From Thermoplasmata archaeon (GTDB lineage Archaea > Thermoplasmatota > Thermoplasmata > Lutacidiplasmatales > UBA184): DNA of 6,529 bases. This document shows, piece by piece, positions 5,898 through 6,529 of this stretch. The stretch's first letter is position 1; every line of letters begins with the position of its first letter. The stretch covers positions 1 through 6,529 of the forward strand of contig JASHQN010000085.1 of assembly GCA_030039135.1 (NCBI GenBank), given 5' to 3'. The notes under the pieces were generated by a model. That model was not told the DNA's origin. It was given only the letters and a program-made list of their open reading frames with translations, and made no database searches. A program made the translations under genes and the position numbers.

Positions 5898-6209
5898 GTG
5901 TCCTCCGAAGGTTCGCCGCCCAAGACGTACATTTCGGACCTGCGACCCGCCCGCTACGCGACGATCGAGGCGGAGGTGGCGAAGCTCGAGCCCGTCCGTG
6001 AGGTTGAGGCGCGCGAGGGAGGCGCTCGAAAGGTCCGCAACGGCGTCCTCCGGGACGGTACCGGCGAGATCTCGTTCGTTCTCTGGGGGGACGAGGTAGA
6101 GCTCGTCGCGGAGGGCGACCGGGTACGTCTGGTCGACGGCTGGGTCAAAGACTATCGGGGGAAGCCCGAGGTATCGCTCGGGCGACGAGGGAAGGTCGAG
6201 AAACTATGA
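5898..6209 (+). CDS. Single OB-fold nucleic-acid-binding protein (archaeal RPA/SSB-like)
   Basis: From the GTG at 5898 the protein has 103 residues and consists of one OB fold. The order is typical of short archaeal RPA- or SOSS-B-like proteins: YISDLRPARYATIEAEVAKLE (11-31, strand 1 with the I-x-D-L-x-P lead-in), RKVRNGVLRDGTGEISFVLWGDE (44-66, where the D-G-T-G turn leads to the strand ending in Leu-Trp), VAEGDRVRLVDGWVKDY (70-86) and GKPEVSLGRRGKVEKL (88-103). Such proteins bind single-stranded DNA or RNA in the cytoplasm; Trp63 and the basic C-terminal strand could contact the nucleic acid. An ATG at 5784 would add 38 residues that do not resemble the family, so GTG is preferred, supported by a weak A/T patch 25 nt upstream. 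The TGA stop overlaps the ATG of the next small gene (ATGA), so the two are probably co-translated. Confidence 0.82.
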   Translation: MSSEGSPPKTYISDLRPARYATIEAEVAKLEPVREVEAREGGARKVRNGVLRDGTGEISFVLWGDEVELVAEGDRVRLVDGWVKDYRGKPEVSLGRRGKVEKL

Positions 6210-6349
6210 CGGCGAGGAAGCGGGAGAGCGAGCGCCGACGACCGATGTGCGCCTGTTGCATGTGTCCGGGCGGCTGCTGCCGGTGCTGCGCGTGCTGCTC
6301 GGTCGGCGTCCCGTGCTGCGCGACGTGTCCGACGACGGGAAGCCGATGA
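6206..6349 (+). CDS. Cysteine-rich microprotein (13 Cys in 47 residues), metallothionein-like composition
   Basis: The protein has 47 residues. A basic head (residues 2-13, MTARKRESERRRP) is followed by a block with cysteines at 15, 17, 18, 20, 24, 25, 27, 28, 30, 31, 37, 38 and 41, giving the pattern C-x-CC-x-C-x3-CC-x-CC-x-CC-x5-CC-x2-C. There is no His and no aromatic residue, a composition typical of metal-thiolate cluster proteins such as metallothioneins, though I recognise no known metallothionein signature. It could bind several Zn, Cu or other soft metal ions; the basic head could bind nucleic acid. Both are inference. The ATG overlaps the stop of the OB-fold gene by four bases, which supports real translation and a functional link. 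Alternatively, the repeated TGC could be a low-complexity DNA stretch that is not translated. It is too short for standard gene-calling length limits and may be missed in annotations. Confidence 0.62.
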   Translation: MTARKRESERRRPMCACCMCPGGCCRCCACCSVGVPCCATCPTTGSR

Positions 6350-6387
6350 CGTTGAGCGGTTCGTAGGTTCGCAAGTTCCGGTGGTCG

Positions 6388-6529
6388 ATGGCGAAAGGCT
6401 CACCATCCCGCGTCTACGAGATCCGAACGAGGTTCCGCGCTCCGTTGCCGTTTGTCTTCGCTTGGTGCACGGATTATTCGGCGAACGACCCGCGCCTCGA
6501 GGAGGAGCGGTACACCCGTCGCATCGTCC
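6388..6529 (+). CDS. Probable SRPBCC/START-fold protein, N-terminal part (runs off the right edge)
   Basis: Only the first 47 codons are visible. After a short basic head (MAKGSPSR) the sequence VYEIRTRFRAPLPFVFAWCTDY (9-30) has the first-strand and helix pattern of SRPBCC proteins, in which a beta strand ends in a short 'R-x-R-x-P-x-x-x-V-F' lead-in to the helix. It continues with DPRLEEERYTRRIV (34-47), like the second strand. Members of this fold bind hydrophobic ligands such as lipids or polyketides, or act as stress-related Aha1/START-like proteins; the ligand here is unknown. The ATG at 6388 is the only reasonable start because an in-frame TAG lies at 6364. The gene begins 38 bases after the Cys-rich microprotein without a visible promoter, so it may belong to the same transcript. 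The assignment rests on a short stretch. Confidence 0.6.
   Translation, partial: MAKGSPSRVYEIRTRFRAPLPFVFAWCTDYSANDPRLEEERYTRRIV

Noticed and set aside
6152..6406. Minus-strand frame of 84 codons across the Cys-rich microprotein
   Set aside because: It is an Ala/Arg/Ser/Thr low-complexity frame produced by the complement of the repeated TGC codons, with no motif and no gene-like spacing to neighbours.

Overview
The window looks like a piece of a GC-rich (roughly two-thirds G+C by eye) archaeal chromosome. Three observations support an archaeon. Two A/T-only hexamers (TTATAA and ATATAA) sit 24-25 nt upstream of in-frame GTG codons, which is the TBP/TATA arrangement of archaeal leaderless genes and not the -10 spacing of bacterial ones. 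There is a short stand-alone OB-fold protein of the archaeal RPA/SSB-like type. There are also several small Cys-containing proteins. A GC-rich Thermoplasmatota-like lineage would fit, but that placement is inference and was not tested by any search.

Left part (1-2838, minus strand): a tightly packed three-gene operon, in transcription order a GNAT N-acetyltransferase, malate synthase A (aceB type) and isocitrate lyase (aceA, cut by the window edge). Both junctions are 4-base stop/start overlaps (ATGA and GTGA), so translation is probably coupled. The two enzymes make a complete glyoxylate shunt: isocitrate gives glyoxylate and succinate, then glyoxylate plus acetyl-CoA gives malate. This implies growth on acetate, fatty acids or other C2-yielding substrates. 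The first gene of the operon uses acetyl-CoA too, but its acceptor is unknown.

Centre (2839-5471, plus strand): a short divergent promoter region carries one TATA box for each direction. It leads to an unrecognised polytopic membrane protein of 441 residues with a Cys-Cys pair in a membrane helix. After a 209-base gap comes a second polytopic membrane protein that resembles a short GT-C-fold glycosyltransferase.

Right part (5512-6529): a 64-residue zinc-ribbon protein on the minus strand converges on the glycosyltransferase gene. A plus-strand cluster follows: a 103-residue OB-fold protein; an overlapping 47-residue protein with 13 cysteines, found by reading past the OB-fold stop; and the start of a probable SRPBCC/START-fold protein that runs off the window. 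The cysteine-rich microprotein joined to a nucleic-acid-binding OB fold is the most unusual item here. No insertion sequence, CRISPR array, rRNA or tRNA was seen, and no stretch over 300 bases lacks a gene.
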